Below, piece by piece: positions 7,091 through 15,503 of a DNA stretch of 64,000 bases. The first letter of the stretch is position 1; each line of letters begins with the position of its first letter. The DNA comes from Bacteroidales bacterium (GTDB taxonomy: Bacteria > Bacteroidota > Bacteroidia > Bacteroidales > JAAYJT01), in the NCBI GenBank assembly GCA_014860575.1, contig JACZJK010000016.1, positions 217,935 to 281,934 of the forward strand. Reading direction: 5' to 3'. A program made the position numbers and the translations under genes. A model generated the notes under the pieces. It did no database searches. It saw only the letters and a program-made list of their open reading frames with translations, and was not told the DNA's origin.

Positions 7091-8692
7091 ATTTTTATTC
7101 TTCAATCGCAACATTACTGAAATCAGTAACATCAACACTGCACCAAATGACGAAATGCGTGCAATATAATCGCCGAAACGCACGTAAAAAGTCTGCCCAT
7201 CGCCGGTATAAACAGTTTGCCTGATCACGTCCGGCTCCCAGTAGTTGGTGGCTTGCAGGATATCACCACGCTTGTTAACAAAGCACGAAATACCTGTATT
7301 TGCTGATCTTGCAATGGCACGCCTGGTTTCTATAGCCCTTACTGAAGAAAATAGTAAATGCTGGCGATGCCCGGCTGTGTTTTCCCACCAGCCGTCATTG
7401 GTGATCACAAAAATCAAATCCGCTCCATTTTTTACGAAGCCAGCCATAAATTCCCCATAAACCGATTCATAACAAATGGCGGTTCCTATTTTCAGCCCTT
7501 CCGAAGTAGAAAAGGGCGTTCGTTCTTCATCCACACCCAGGGTTCCCACTGTACCACCCAGGTCAAAAGCCAGGTTCTCAATGAACTTAACATAGCGAAC
7601 CAAAGGCATTACTTCAACCCCGGGAGTGAGTTTTGATTTATGATAAAGCTGAAAATGTGAAGACGTATCGAAAATCATGGCAGTATTATAGGCTTCATAA
7701 TACAAGTCGGCATCCCGGAATTTTCTGGCTCCAGGTGTTAGTTTCTCAGCAGGTTCAAGCATTCTTCTGGAAGACAGGCCGATTACTATGCTTGCACCGG
7801 GATAATCATAGAGGTATTCACGGAAGTGGTTCACGCTCGGCGTATTATTCATGTTCTCTTCCCACACATATTCCTGGATGGCGCTTTCGGGACAAACGAT
7901 AAATTGCACTTCTTCATCAAGTTTTTGAACCGCAAGATCCCATATCCGGTCAGCTATTTCAAGCGGGGGTAGTTCGTATTGTTCGCCATAAGGGTCCACG
8001 TTAGGTTGGACCACAACAATATCAACCGGCTGGCCTTTATCTTCCTCCCATGTTTTATAAATAATTTGTGAAATCAGAATCGGGAGTAGGATCAGAGAAA
8101 AAACAAGCGCACTTCGTGAAAGCATTTTTTTAGCTGAATAGCGTTGCCGCAACTTTTTCCATGAAAGGAAAATCAAAATGTTGACAGCCAGCACCCAAAC
8201 ACTCCCACCAAAAATACCTGTAAATTCATACCACTGTATCCACGTTGGATAAGCGCTGAAACCATTGCCCAGGCTCAGCCAGGGCCAGTTCAGATCCCAG
8301 TGGTGGTGTATAAACTCAAAGGTGATCCAAAAGAAAACAAGTGAAAGATATCCCTGGGATGGCTTTGTAAGTGTTCGGCGGACAAAATGAAAAAGTACAA
8401 AGAAAACCGTCATGAAGATCGAATTCAATACTATAGCCAGGGCTGCTCCAACCGCTGTTGAATGAACAATCCACCAGGTAGTCAATAGGTTCCAGATAAA
8501 AAACGACCATAAAAGGTAGGGGACAATAGAAAAAACCGAATTGATGTTTTTTTGTTTCCAGAAATGATCTTCAATGATCAGCAGCGGTACGAAGGCGGTA
8601 AAAAGCAGGCTTGGCAATCCGTACATTGGCCAGGCGATGCTCAAAAGCAATCCGCTCAAAGACGAAAGCAAAATCAGGTGGAAGCGCTTCAT
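7076..8692 (-). CDS. lnt: Apolipoprotein N-acyltransferase
   Basis: Adds the third acyl chain to the N-terminal cysteine of lipoproteins in the inner membrane. The 538 residues comprise an N-terminal half with several hydrophobic segments (about 5-205), then a periplasmic nitrilase-like domain and a final membrane helix. The catalytic triad is visible as Glu in FIVCPESAIQ, Lys in HKSKLTPGVE and Cys in IGTAICYESVYGE. The window encodes several lipoproteins (SusD, cyanophycinase, small envelope proteins) that would be substrates. It lies nine bases downstream of pgk on the same strand. Its last codons run into a palindromic repeat. Confidence 0.95.
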   Translation of the reverse strand: MKRFHLILLSSLSGLLLSIAWPMYGLPSLLFTAFVPLLIIEDHFWKQKNINSVFSIVPYLLWSFFIWNLLTTWWIVHSTAVGAALAIVLNSIFMTVFFVLFHFVRRTLTKPSQGYLSLVFFWITFEFIHHHWDLNWPWLSLGNGFSAYPTWIQWYEFTGIFGGSVWVLAVNILIFLSWKKLRQRYSAKKMLSRSALVFSLILLPILISQIIYKTWEEDKGQPVDIVVVQPNVDPYGEQYELPPLEIADRIWDLAVQKLDEEVQFIVCPESAIQEYVWEENMNNTPSVNHFREYLYDYPGASIVIGLSSRRMLEPAEKLTPGARKFRDADLYYEAYNTAMIFDTSSHFQLYHKSKLTPGVEVMPLVRYVKFIENLAFDLGGTVGTLGVDEERTPFSTSEGLKIGTAICYESVYGEFMAGFVKNGADLIFVITNDGWWENTAGHRQHLLFSSVRAIETRRAIARSANTGISCFVNKRGDILQATNYWEPDVIRQTVYTGDGQTFYVRFGDYIARISSFGAVLMLLISVMLRLKNKNVAKA

Positions 8693-8701
8693 GTTCTTTT
8701 A

Positions 8702-9895
8702 TTAGTCGTTTTCAATCGCTGCAACACCAGGTAAGGTTTTGCCCTCAATATATTCAAGCATAGCCCCGCCACCAGTTGAAACATAGCTTATTTTATCGGC
8801 CAGTTTAAATTTATTGATTGCAGCTACTGAGTCGCCACCACCTACCAGAGAAAATGCACCTTTTTCGGTAGCCCTTGCAACAACTTCGGCAATGAACTTT
8901 GTACCATGCTGGAAATTGCACATTTCAAAAACTCCCATTGGCCCATTCCATAGGATGGTTTTGGAATTCATTATAATTTCCTCAAATTGCACACATGAGC
9001 GTTTTCCAATATCCAAACCCAGGTATCCATCTGGAATTTCATTTGCAGCACATTCCATTCGCTTTGCGTCGTTAGCGAAAGCGTCGGCGGCAATAGTGTC
9101 AACCGGAAGATACAGATCGGTGCCAAATGCCTTGGCTCCCTCAATAATATTTTTAGCCACATCAAGCAATTCATTCTCAACCATGGAGCCACCGATTTTT
9201 CCGCCCATTGATTTTATAAAAGTAAACATCATGCCTCCGCCAATAATCAGGTTGTCAACTTTCCCGATCAGGTGATTGATGACCTGAATTTTCGAAGACA
9301 CTTTTGCTCCGCCAAGGATTGCTGTGAAGGGGCGTTCAGCATCATGGACTACTTTCTTTAAACTGCTTACTTCAGCATTCATAAGGCGCCCGAACATTTT
9401 ATCATCTGGAAAAAACCTTGCAATTACAGCCGTTGAGGCATGTTCGCGGTGCGCCGTTCCGAAGGCATCATTGATGTAAACATCACCAAGGGCAGATAAT
9501 TTTTTTGCGAAATCAACATCTCCTGCTTCTTCTTCCTTATAAAAACGAAGGTTCTCCAATAGTAGAATCTGCCCGGGTTTGAGTTCAGCAGAGAGTTTTA
9601 AGGCTTCTTCGCCAATGCAATCATTGGCAAACAGAACATCGGTTTTGAATAACTCGTTAAGATACTCGACTAAATGTCTGAGCGAGAGCTTGTCTTCAGG
9701 GCCTTTTTTGGGCCTTCCCAGGTGCGACATCAGGATGGCCGAACCACCTTTTGAGAGAATTTCGCTGATTGTGTCAAACGTGGCGTCAATGCGGTTTGTA
9801 TCGGTAATTTTTTGATCATCGTCAAGCGGCACATTATAATCTACCCTGATGAGGGCTTTCTTTCCATTGAAGTTATAGTCTTTTAACGTTTTCAT
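8702..9895 (-). CDS. pgk: Phosphoglycerate kinase
   Basis: Glycolytic enzyme interconverting 1,3-bisphosphoglycerate plus ADP with 3-phosphoglycerate plus ATP. 397 residues from the ATG at 9895 (MKTLKDYNF). The open frame begins at a GTG at 9934, rejected because the family starts near MKTL. Signatures are RVDYNVPLDDD, MSHLGRPKKG, NDAFGTAHREHAS, GGAKVSSKI and, near the end, VGGGDSVAA plus STGGGAMLEYI. A strong promoter (TTTG-N21-TATATTTG) lies 55 bases upstream. lnt follows nine bases downstream and is probably co-transcribed. Confidence 0.97.
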   Translation of the reverse strand: MKTLKDYNFNGKKALIRVDYNVPLDDDQKITDTNRIDATFDTISEILSKGGSAILMSHLGRPKKGPEDKLSLRHLVEYLNELFKTDVLFANDCIGEEALKLSAELKPGQILLLENLRFYKEEEAGDVDFAKKLSALGDVYINDAFGTAHREHASTAVIARFFPDDKMFGRLMNAEVSSLKKVVHDAERPFTAILGGAKVSSKIQVINHLIGKVDNLIIGGGMMFTFIKSMGGKIGGSMVENELLDVAKNIIEGAKAFGTDLYLPVDTIAADAFANDAKRMECAANEIPDGYLGLDIGKRSCVQFEEIIMNSKTILWNGPMGVFEMCNFQHGTKFIAEVVARATEKGAFSLVGGGDSVAAINKFKLADKISYVSTGGGAMLEYIEGKTLPGVAAIEND

Positions 9896-9949
9896 TTTTA
9901 TGTGGTTTTTAATGTTATGAATTTGAATGAACACTTATAAAGCCGTTTG

Positions 9950-9982
9950 CAAATATAGGTATTTGATTTTTTTGGCTGCAAA
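9950..9982 (-). promoter_or_regulatory. Promoter of pgk (and probably lnt)
   Basis: On the minus strand TTTG (9979-9982) is followed after 21 bases by TATATTTG (9950-9957), matching both boxes of the Bacteroidota housekeeping promoter. The predicted leader is about 45-50 bases. Confidence 0.65.
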
Positions 9983-10050
9983 CCAGTTATTAAGTCTTTG
10001 TATTTTATTATGTTTTGTTTCTACGAACTTGAAGCAAGTGGTTTTTATGT

Positions 10051-10081
10051 TTTTGAGCAAAACTTTAAAATCTTACCTTTG
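10051..10081 (+). promoter_or_regulatory. Promoter of the aminotransferase-hydrolase pair
   Basis: TTTTG at 10051-10055 and TACCTTTG at 10074-10081 are 18 bases apart and fit the -33/-7 pattern. The ATG follows 20 bases after the -7 box. Confidence 0.6.
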
Positions 10082-10101
10082 CCTGCTAAAATTATTATCT
10101 G

Positions 10102-11259
10102 ATGGAAAATTACCCCTGGTCAGTAGGATCGAAATTGCCAAATATGGGCACTTCAATCTTTGCAGTAATGACCCAATTGGCTACTGACCATAAAGCCATT
10201 AACCTTTCGCAGGGCTTTCCTGATTTTCCTGTTTCTGAGAACCTGATATCATTGGTTCATAAGTACATGAAGAAGGGGTACAACCAATATGCCCCCATGC
10301 CCGGAGTACTTCAATTACGAAAAGCCATAGCCGAAAAAATCAAAAAAACCTTTGGGGCAGAGTACGACCCGATAACTGATATTACTGTTACGGCGGGCGC
10401 AACGCAGGCCATTTATGCAATTATCTCTGCTTTTGTGCGAACCGATGATGAAGTCATAATTTTTGAACCGGCTTACGATTCGTATGCACCATCGGTAAAA
10501 ATAAATGGTGGTCTTGTGAAATATGCTACCTTGCAGCAACCCGATTTTAGTATTGACTGGCAACGATTCCCGGCATTGATTTCGAACCGGACGCGCATGA
10601 TCATTATCAATTCACCGCATAACCCTACAGGTACTGTGTTGAGCCATAATGATATAAACCAACTGATCAGGATTACCCGCAATCGCGATATAATCATACT
10701 TAGCGATGAGGTATATGAGCATCTCATTTTCGACGGGCTGCAGCACGAAAGTGTCAGCAAATACCCCGAACTAGCTTCAAAAAGTCTGGTAGTTGGATCC
10801 TTTGGCAAAACCTTTCATGCAACCGGATGGAAAACAGGCTTTGTGGCAGCGCCTGCCAACCTCACTTCTGAATTACGAAAAGCGCATCAATTCATTGTTT
10901 TTGCTTCCAATACTCCTGTTCAGCATGCGATAGCAGAGTTTTTGGAAGATGAAGAAAATTACATTCACCTTCCGGGGTATTACCAGCAAAAAAGAGATTT
11001 ATTCTTCAATCTTACAAAGGGATCAAGATTCAAACCGTTGCCATGTAACGGAACCTATTTTCAAACGCTTGATTATAGCAATATTTCTGACGAAGATGAG
11101 ATGGAATTTGCTATTCGGCTCATCAAAGACCATAAAATTGCTTCGGTTCCGCTATCAGCGTTTTATTATAAAAACGATGATAATAAGCATTTGCGTTTCT
11201 GCTTTGCTAAAACCGAGGAAACACTTGAAAAAGCGGCTAAGATATTATGCAAGATTTAA
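10102..11259 (+). CDS. PLP-dependent aminotransferase, methionine/glutamine type
   Basis: 385-residue fold-type I aminotransferase. Signatures are NLSQGFPDFPV, YAPMPGVLQLR, NSPHNPTG, LSDEVYEHL and SFGKTFHATGWKTG, in which the lysine of SFGK carries PLP. The sequence is closest in style to YbdL-like methionine aminotransferases and kynurenine/glutamine transaminases. The 3' end overlaps the next gene by 13 bases. That next gene is an omega-amidase-like hydrolase, which fits a glutamine transaminase because it would remove the alpha-ketoglutaramate produced. The specific substrate is inference. Confidence 0.9.
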   Translation: MENYPWSVGSKLPNMGTSIFAVMTQLATDHKAINLSQGFPDFPVSENLISLVHKYMKKGYNQYAPMPGVLQLRKAIAEKIKKTFGAEYDPITDITVTAGATQAIYAIISAFVRTDDEVIIFEPAYDSYAPSVKINGGLVKYATLQQPDFSIDWQRFPALISNRTRMIIINSPHNPTGTVLSHNDINQLIRITRNRDIIILSDEVYEHLIFDGLQHESVSKYPELASKSLVVGSFGKTFHATGWKTGFVAAPANLTSELRKAHQFIVFASNTPVQHAIAEFLEDEENYIHLPGYYQQKRDLFFNLTKGSRFKPLPCNGTYFQTLDYSNISDEDEMEFAIRLIKDHKIASVPLSAFYYKNDDNKHLRFCFAKTEETLEKAAKILCKI

Positions 11260-12041
11260 AGGTAAGCATTGTACAATCCGATCTCGCGTGGCGTGACCCC
11301 GAACGCAATCTGCAACATTTCGATGCACTGATTGCTTCAATCACTGAACCTACTGATCTGATTGTACTGCCCGAAATGTTTACCACAGGGTTCACAATGC
11401 AGCCGGAATCGCTCGCCGAAGATGTAAAGAGCACAACCTTAAAGTGGATGCTTGGCAAAGCAGCCGAAAAACAATGTGCTGTGATGGGAAGCTACATCGT
11501 AGTAGAGGATGGGAAATATTTGAACCGTCTTTATGTAGTGTTACCAAACGGCGAATCATTTTTCTATGACAAAAAGCATCTTTTCAGGATGGCGGAGGAG
11601 GATAAATTTTTTACTCCCGGAAATGAAAGATTGGTAGTTAAACTAAAAGGTTGGAAATTAAATCTCCAAATTTGCTACGATTTGCGTTTCCCTGTTTGGT
11701 GCCGGAATTCATACAAGGCCGGGGAATACGATTTTGACTGCCAGATATTTATAGCAAACTGGCCCGAAATCAGGAACCATGCCTGGAAAACTCTCTTAAC
11801 AGCAAGGGCCATTGAAAATCAATCGTACGTTGTGGGCGTAAATAGAATCGGTTCTGATGGTAATGGAATCTCTCATAGCGGTGATTCAATGGTTATTGAT
11901 CCGTGGGGCGCGAAAATTTCAGAAACCTTACCACATCAGGAATTGGTTGAAACCATAACACTTTCGGCAGGCAAACTTGAATCTTTCCGGAAGAATATCA
12001 CCTTTGGCCTCGACTGGGATAAATTTGAACTCAAACAGTAG
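11247..12041 (+). CDS. Carbon-nitrogen hydrolase, omega-amidase (YafV-like)
   Basis: 264-residue nitrilase-superfamily enzyme. The Glu-Lys-Cys triad is visible: Glu in LIVLPEMFTTGF, Lys in YDKKHLFRM and Cys in LQICYDLRFP, followed by IANWPEIRNHAW. The PEMFTTGF start and RNHAW motif are typical of YafV/Nit2-type omega-amidases that convert alpha-ketoglutaramate to 2-oxoglutarate and ammonia. The ATG at 11247 overlaps the aminotransferase stop by 13 bases, indicating translational coupling. It ends nine bases before the convergent pirin gene. Confidence 0.9.
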   Translation: MQDLKVSIVQSDLAWRDPERNLQHFDALIASITEPTDLIVLPEMFTTGFTMQPESLAEDVKSTTLKWMLGKAAEKQCAVMGSYIVVEDGKYLNRLYVVLPNGESFFYDKKHLFRMAEEDKFFTPGNERLVVKLKGWKLNLQICYDLRFPVWCRNSYKAGEYDFDCQIFIANWPEIRNHAWKTLLTARAIENQSYVVGVNRIGSDGNGISHSGDSMVIDPWGAKISETLPHQELVETITLSAGKLESFRKNITFGLDWDKFELKQ

Positions 12042-12050
12042 TACGCAGAT

Positions 12051-12755
12051 TTATTTCATCGGCACCTCGATGACAATCAAATCAGTATCCTGTTTTGCCG
12101 AAATGCTTATCTGAGGCTGATCAACAATTCCCATTCCATCACGTTGCCCTAGCAATTCAGTGTTTACCTCAACTTCACCGCTGATCACAAACAAATAAAC
12201 ACCGTTATCTTCAAGAAAGGGTTTATAGTCAACTGCGTTTTTTTCTTTTAGCACAATGCGCGATAAATAGGCTTTCTGATGAATGTATAGTGAGTTGTGA
12301 GCGCCATCGGGCGAAACAAGCAATTGAAATTGATTGATGCGTGCAGCCGGATCAAAATACCGAGAGTCGTAGCGCGGATCAATATTCATTGACCTGGGAT
12401 AAATCCAGATTTGCAAAAAATTGGCTTTCTGATCGGACGTGGCGTTGTGTTCGGAATGTGAAATTCCTTTGCCTGCCGACATTACCTGTACTTTGTTGAC
12501 ATCAATAATATCGTCCGAACCATAACTGTCGCGATGGGCCAGGGCACCGGTTATAGGAATGGAAATGATTTCCATGTTGTTGTGCGGGTGCAGCCCAAAG
12601 CCGCTTCCGCCTTCAATAATGTCATCGTTCAGCACCCTCAGTTTCCCGAAATGCATCCGTGATGGATCGTAATAATCAGCAAAACTGAAAGTGTGATGCG
12701 ATTTAAGCCAGCCGTGATCGGCATAGCCCCTGGTATTTGCACGGTGTAATATCAT
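12051..12755 (-). CDS. Pirin family protein (YhhW-like)
   Basis: 234 residues of the bicupin pirin family. The start RANTRGYADHGWLKSHHTFSF and the motif HPHNNMEI, followed by GKGISHSEHN, are the characteristic iron-binding cupin sequences (His-His-His-Glu set). YhhW-type members have quercetin dioxygenase activity in vitro, while others act as redox-sensing regulators; the true role here is unknown. The ATG at 12755 gives the normal MILHRA start. Upstream of it lies a long inverted repeat that separates it from dps. A link to oxidative stress is suggested only by that neighbourhood. Confidence 0.9.
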   Translation of the reverse strand: MILHRANTRGYADHGWLKSHHTFSFADYYDPSRMHFGKLRVLNDDIIEGGSGFGLHPHNNMEIISIPITGALAHRDSYGSDDIIDVNKVQVMSAGKGISHSEHNATSDQKANFLQIWIYPRSMNIDPRYDSRYFDPAARINQFQLLVSPDGAHNSLYIHQKAYLSRIVLKEKNAVDYKPFLEDNGVYLFVISGEVEVNTELLGQRDGMGIVDQPQISISAKQDTDLIVIEVPMK

Positions 12756-12770
12756 GATTGGTTTTTTTGA

Positions 12771-12895
12771 ACCACTAAGGCACTGAGTGCACTAAGTTGC
12801 ACTAAGATGTTTAGCTTAAAGATGGGATTAAGTGCTGAGTAAAATTCTTTTGAAAGACTCTTAGTGATTCTCAGTGTTCTTAGTGCCTAAGTGGT
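12771..12895. repeat. Inverted CACTAAGG-type repeat between pirin and dps
   Basis: The left arm ACCACTAAGGCACTGAG (12771-12787) is matched, with two differences, by the complement of the right arm CTTAGTGCCTAAGTGGT (12879-12895). Internal CACTAAG and TTAGTG words are repeated between them. A related single arm lies on the other side of dps at 13495. It looks like a dispersed low-complexity repeat rather than a gene. Confidence 0.7.
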
Positions 12896-12920
12896 AATTG
12901 GTTCGGGAGTCAAATTAGAT

Positions 12921-13394
12921 TTATCCGAGATAAGCCGAATACATCCAAACAAGCTTTTCCTGCTCACGAATGTAGTCACTCATCAGTGCATTCGTACCTT
13001 CGTCGTTAAGCTCAGCTGAAAGATCAAGAATTACGCGTTCTTTTGCAATCATGATCTTGAAGGCTTCGAGTATTTGTTTTACAGCTTCGTTGCCGTCACT
13101 TACAACTTTTGAGTCCTTTACTTCCGACGTTTTAAGGTAGTCGCTGTAAGAATGTTTTGGTGTGGCTCCGAGTGTAAGAATACGCTCAGCCACCTCATCA
13201 ATTTTCAGGATCAGATCGTTATATAATTCTTCGAACTTTACATGCAGCTCAAAAAACTTTGGCCCTTTGATGTTCCAATGGAAACCACGGGTATTGGTAT
13301 AAAATACCTGGAGGTTGGCCAACAAGTCATTCAGCTTTTCAGCAAGTTCTGTGGATTTTTGGACATCAAGTCCTATTGCATTTGTAGTTTTCAT
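12921..13394 (-). CDS. dps: Dps family DNA-protecting ferritin
   Basis: 157 residues. Dps forms a 12-subunit shell that oxidises iron with hydrogen peroxide and can coat DNA under stress or starvation. The intersubunit ferroxidase residues fit: His in TRGFHWNIKG, His and Asp in ELHVKFEELYND, and Asp/Glu in IDEVAERI. The ATG at 13394 is clear. It lies next to peroxiredoxin and oxyR, its usual regulon partners. I found no OxyR-like box or strong -7 element directly upstream, so its promoter is unresolved. Repeats lie on both sides of the gene. Confidence 0.95.
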   Translation of the reverse strand: MKTTNAIGLDVQKSTELAEKLNDLLANLQVFYTNTRGFHWNIKGPKFFELHVKFEELYNDLILKIDEVAERILTLGATPKHSYSDYLKTSEVKDSKVVSDGNEAVKQILEAFKIMIAKERVILDLSAELNDEGTNALMSDYIREQEKLVWMYSAYLG

Positions 13395-13494
13395 AATTTC
13401 AGTTTTAAAGGTTTATAACTTGTAAGTTTAACCAAAGAGGCACCTTGAACACCAGATTTGAGCTTTCTGCAGGCCTAAAGTTTATTGAGTATTT

Positions 13495-13520
13495 CTTAGT
13501 GCCCTCAGTGCCTCAGTGGT
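13495..13520. repeat. Single arm of the CACTAAGG-type repeat
   Basis: CTTAGTG, CCTCAGTG and CCTCAGTGGT run together here, the same words and orientation as the right arm of the 12771-12895 repeat. It sits between the dps upstream region and the peroxiredoxin stop. Confidence 0.55.
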
Positions 13521-13532
13521 AAAAGGATAACC

Positions 13533-14186
13533 TTAGTTCAGGTCTGTTTTTGCCAGGTAGAAATCAATCATCTCATATTTACTGGCAATGCGCTCTTCCA
13601 TTTCATCAACTGTCTTTGGCGGAGGTACAATGGCTTTGTCGCCTGGTTGCCAGTCGAGCGGAAGCGCTACCTTGTGTTTATCGGCTGTTTGCAGGGCTGT
13701 CAGGGCACGAATGATTTCGTTCATATTACGGCCAACATTCAGCGGGTAATACATGATCAGGCGAACCTTGCCATTCGGATCCATAATAAATACAGCCCTT
13801 ACAGCGGCAGTTTCACTTTCGCCGGGTTGCAACATTCCGTAGAGTTTTGAAACCTTCATATCAATGTCGGCGATAATCGGAAATTTCATCAAAATTCCGA
13901 GCTTCTCTCTAACATTGTGAACCCACGCCACATGTGCATGAATGCTGTCAATGCTTAATCCCATAAGCTTGGTATTCAAAGCCTTGAACTCATCCTCACG
14001 CAGGGCAAAACCCGACATTTCGGTAGTACAAACAGGTGTGAAATCGGCGGGGTGTGAAAACAAAACGACCCAACTTCCTTTGTTGAATTCCGAGAAACGG
14101 AGTTTTCCGGCTGTGGTCACTGCTTCAAAATCGGGAGCCATGTCGCCGATACGGGGCATCTGGTAAAATTCTTGTTGATTTTCCAT
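13533..14186 (-). CDS. 1-Cys peroxiredoxin (Prx6 subfamily)
   Basis: 217 residues. Reduces peroxides through Cys53 in HPADFTPVCTTEM, the peroxidatic motif, and this is the only cysteine in the protein, which defines it as 1-Cys. The C-terminal extension LPLDWQPGDKAIVPPP is typical of the Prx6/AhpC-TSA C-terminal domain. The ATG at 14186 (MENQQEF) is used. It is transcribed divergently from oxyR, with a good promoter at 14270-14301 and tandem OxyR-like boxes directly upstream of it. Peroxide-induced expression by OxyR is therefore a strong inference. Confidence 0.95.
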   Translation of the reverse strand: MENQQEFYQMPRIGDMAPDFEAVTTAGKLRFSEFNKGSWVVLFSHPADFTPVCTTEMSGFALREDEFKALNTKLMGLSIDSIHAHVAWVHNVREKLGILMKFPIIADIDMKVSKLYGMLQPGESETAAVRAVFIMDPNGKVRLIMYYPLNVGRNMNEIIRALTALQTADKHKVALPLDWQPGDKAIVPPPKTVDEMEERIASKYEMIDFYLAKTDLN

Positions 14187-14269
14187 GGTTTTTGTTTTAA
14201 GATGAATTAATTGATTGATTATTTTTTGTTATGAAAATGTACTGTATTTCTTGTTGTTTAATAATGGTG

Positions 14270-14301
14270 CAAAATTAATACGTAAGGATACATCAGTCAA
14301 A
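14270..14301 (-). promoter_or_regulatory. Promoter of the peroxiredoxin gene
   Basis: On the minus strand TTTG (14298-14301) and TAATTTTG (14270-14277) are 20 bases apart, matching the Bacteroidota -33/-7 consensus. The tandem OxyR-like boxes abut the -33 element on its upstream side. Confidence 0.65.
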
Positions 14302-14336
14302 TTGATAATATTTATAACATGATAGATAATAACTAT
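14301..14336. promoter_or_regulatory. Tandem OxyR-like operator
   Basis: The second element (14322-14336) reads ATAGATAATAACTAT, a perfect match to the OxyR half-operator ATAGnTnnnAnCTAT. The first (14301-14315) reads ATTGATAATATTTAT and keeps eight of the ten fixed positions. They start 21 bases apart, close to the 22-base period of the E. coli operator. The site abuts the peroxiredoxin -33 box and overlaps the first base of the oxyR -7 box. Confidence 0.65.
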
Positions 14337-14343
14337 ATCTTTG
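14336..14343 (+). promoter_or_regulatory. -7 element of oxyR
   Basis: TATCTTTG matches TAnnTTTG, 19 bases before the oxyR ATG. The upstream -33 position carries only a weak TTTA. The OxyR-like operator touches this box, so autorepression is plausible. Confidence 0.55.
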
Positions 14344-14362
14344 CAAGCTAATTTCTTTCAAT

Positions 14363-15304
14363 ATGAACATCACGCTAAGTCAACTGGAGTATATACTTGC
14401 CGTAGACAAGTACCGCCACTTTCAAACAGCGGCCGATCATTCCTTCGTAACACAGCCTACTTTGAGCATGCAGATAAAAAAACTTGAGGATGTAATGGGC
14501 GTTTTGATCTTCGATCGCAGCCGTCAACCGGTTCAGCCAACACCTATCGGAAAAATGATTATTGAGCAGGCCCGTGAAACGGTGAATGCAGCAAAAAAAA
14601 TTGAAGAAATCATTGAAGAAGACCATGGCGAACCCACTGGCGACATAAGTATTGGCGTGATTCCAACCATTGGACCTCATCTGATACCGGGATTGATATC
14701 AGGCTTAACGGCAAGGTACAACATTGATTTCCAGTTTGAAGAAGCATTGACAAATGAAGTGATTGAAAAAGTTAAAACCGGTGTGCTTGATGCCGGCATT
14801 GTTTCAACACCCCTGCACGAAAAAGGAATTGATGAAATTATTCTTTATTATGAACCTTTATGGGTGTATGCTTCTGAAGGTCATCCTCTGTTACAAGCTG
14901 ATACAGTGCATCCCGACGACTTACTTACTGACAGTCTGTGGCTGTTAACTGACGGGCATTGTTTCAGGGAACATGTGCTTAAACTCTGTAGCAGAAATAT
15001 TCCTGCCAGTTTTAATAAATTCAGATATACAACCGGGTCGTTGGAAGCGTTGACCCGTATTATCGACAGGCAGTATGGATATACTTTATTACCGCACCTG
15101 GCCACACTGGAAATGACTGAAGAAAAAAGGCGATTTTTGCGTAGTTTTTCTAAACCTGTTCCTAAGAGAGAAGTTAGCCTTATTGTAAGAAGTGGTTTTC
15201 TAAAACGGCGGTTAATCAACCTTATCCGCGAAGAAATTGTTAACAACCTGCAGCAGGGATTGATACTGGAGACTGAAGATGCCGTGTTGAAGTGGAAAGA
15301 CTGA
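14363..15304 (+). CDS. oxyR: Hydrogen peroxide-sensing LysR-type regulator OxyR
   Basis: 313 residues. An N-terminal winged helix-turn-helix (about 1-62; HFQTAADHSFVTQPTLSMQIKKLE) is followed by a LysR substrate-binding domain. Cys200 and Cys209 in DGHCFREHVLKLC have the same spacing as the redox pair Cys199/Cys208 of E. coli OxyR, in the same sequence context, so the peroxide switch is conserved. The ATG at 14363 is preceded by a -7 box. It is divergent from the 1-Cys peroxiredoxin with a matching operator between them; dps lies just beyond. This is a classic OxyR regulon arrangement. Confidence 0.94.
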   Translation: MNITLSQLEYILAVDKYRHFQTAADHSFVTQPTLSMQIKKLEDVMGVLIFDRSRQPVQPTPIGKMIIEQARETVNAAKKIEEIIEEDHGEPTGDISIGVIPTIGPHLIPGLISGLTARYNIDFQFEEALTNEVIEKVKTGVLDAGIVSTPLHEKGIDEIILYYEPLWVYASEGHPLLQADTVHPDDLLTDSLWLLTDGHCFREHVLKLCSRNIPASFNKFRYTTGSLEALTRIIDRQYGYTLLPHLATLEMTEEKRRFLRSFSKPVPKREVSLIVRSGFLKRRLINLIREEIVNNLQQGLILETEDAVLKWKD

Positions 15305-15500
15305 GAGAAGATCAAAGATCAAAGTCTAAAATTCCAAGTCCCAAATTCCAAGAGGTAAAATGAATGAAAAACTAGAATTGGATGAACAATTTTACTAATA
15401 GACCCCATACTGTTGATCAAGTAACAACTGAATGACAATTGTTTGACTATTGTATGACCATCTATGACAACTGTATAACTATCGTAAGACCACGGTTTAC
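15305..15500. repeat. Word-repeat spacer between oxyR and the PrdX gene
   Basis: The spacer begins with GATCAAAGATCAAAGTC and CCAAGTCCCAAATTCCAAG, then has ATGACAATTG, TATGACCATC, ATGACAACTGTAT words. These are the inverted counterparts of the CATACAGTTG words at 5200-5250. No gene or clear hairpin was seen. Confidence 0.6.
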
Positions 15501-15503
15501 TTC

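Noticed and set aside
8814..9275. 153-codon plus-strand frame inside pgk
   Set aside because: It is antisense to the conserved middle of phosphoglycerate kinase, with no start context and a composition dictated by the opposite strand.
9927..10187. Open frame of 86 codons upstream of the aminotransferase on the plus strand
   Set aside because: It covers two promoters in the divergent spacer, has no recognisable product and overlaps the aminotransferase start in another frame.
12771..12895. Insertion-sequence ends, suggested by the inverted arms
   Set aside because: Only about 90 bases lie between the arms, with no transposase and no target-site duplication seen.
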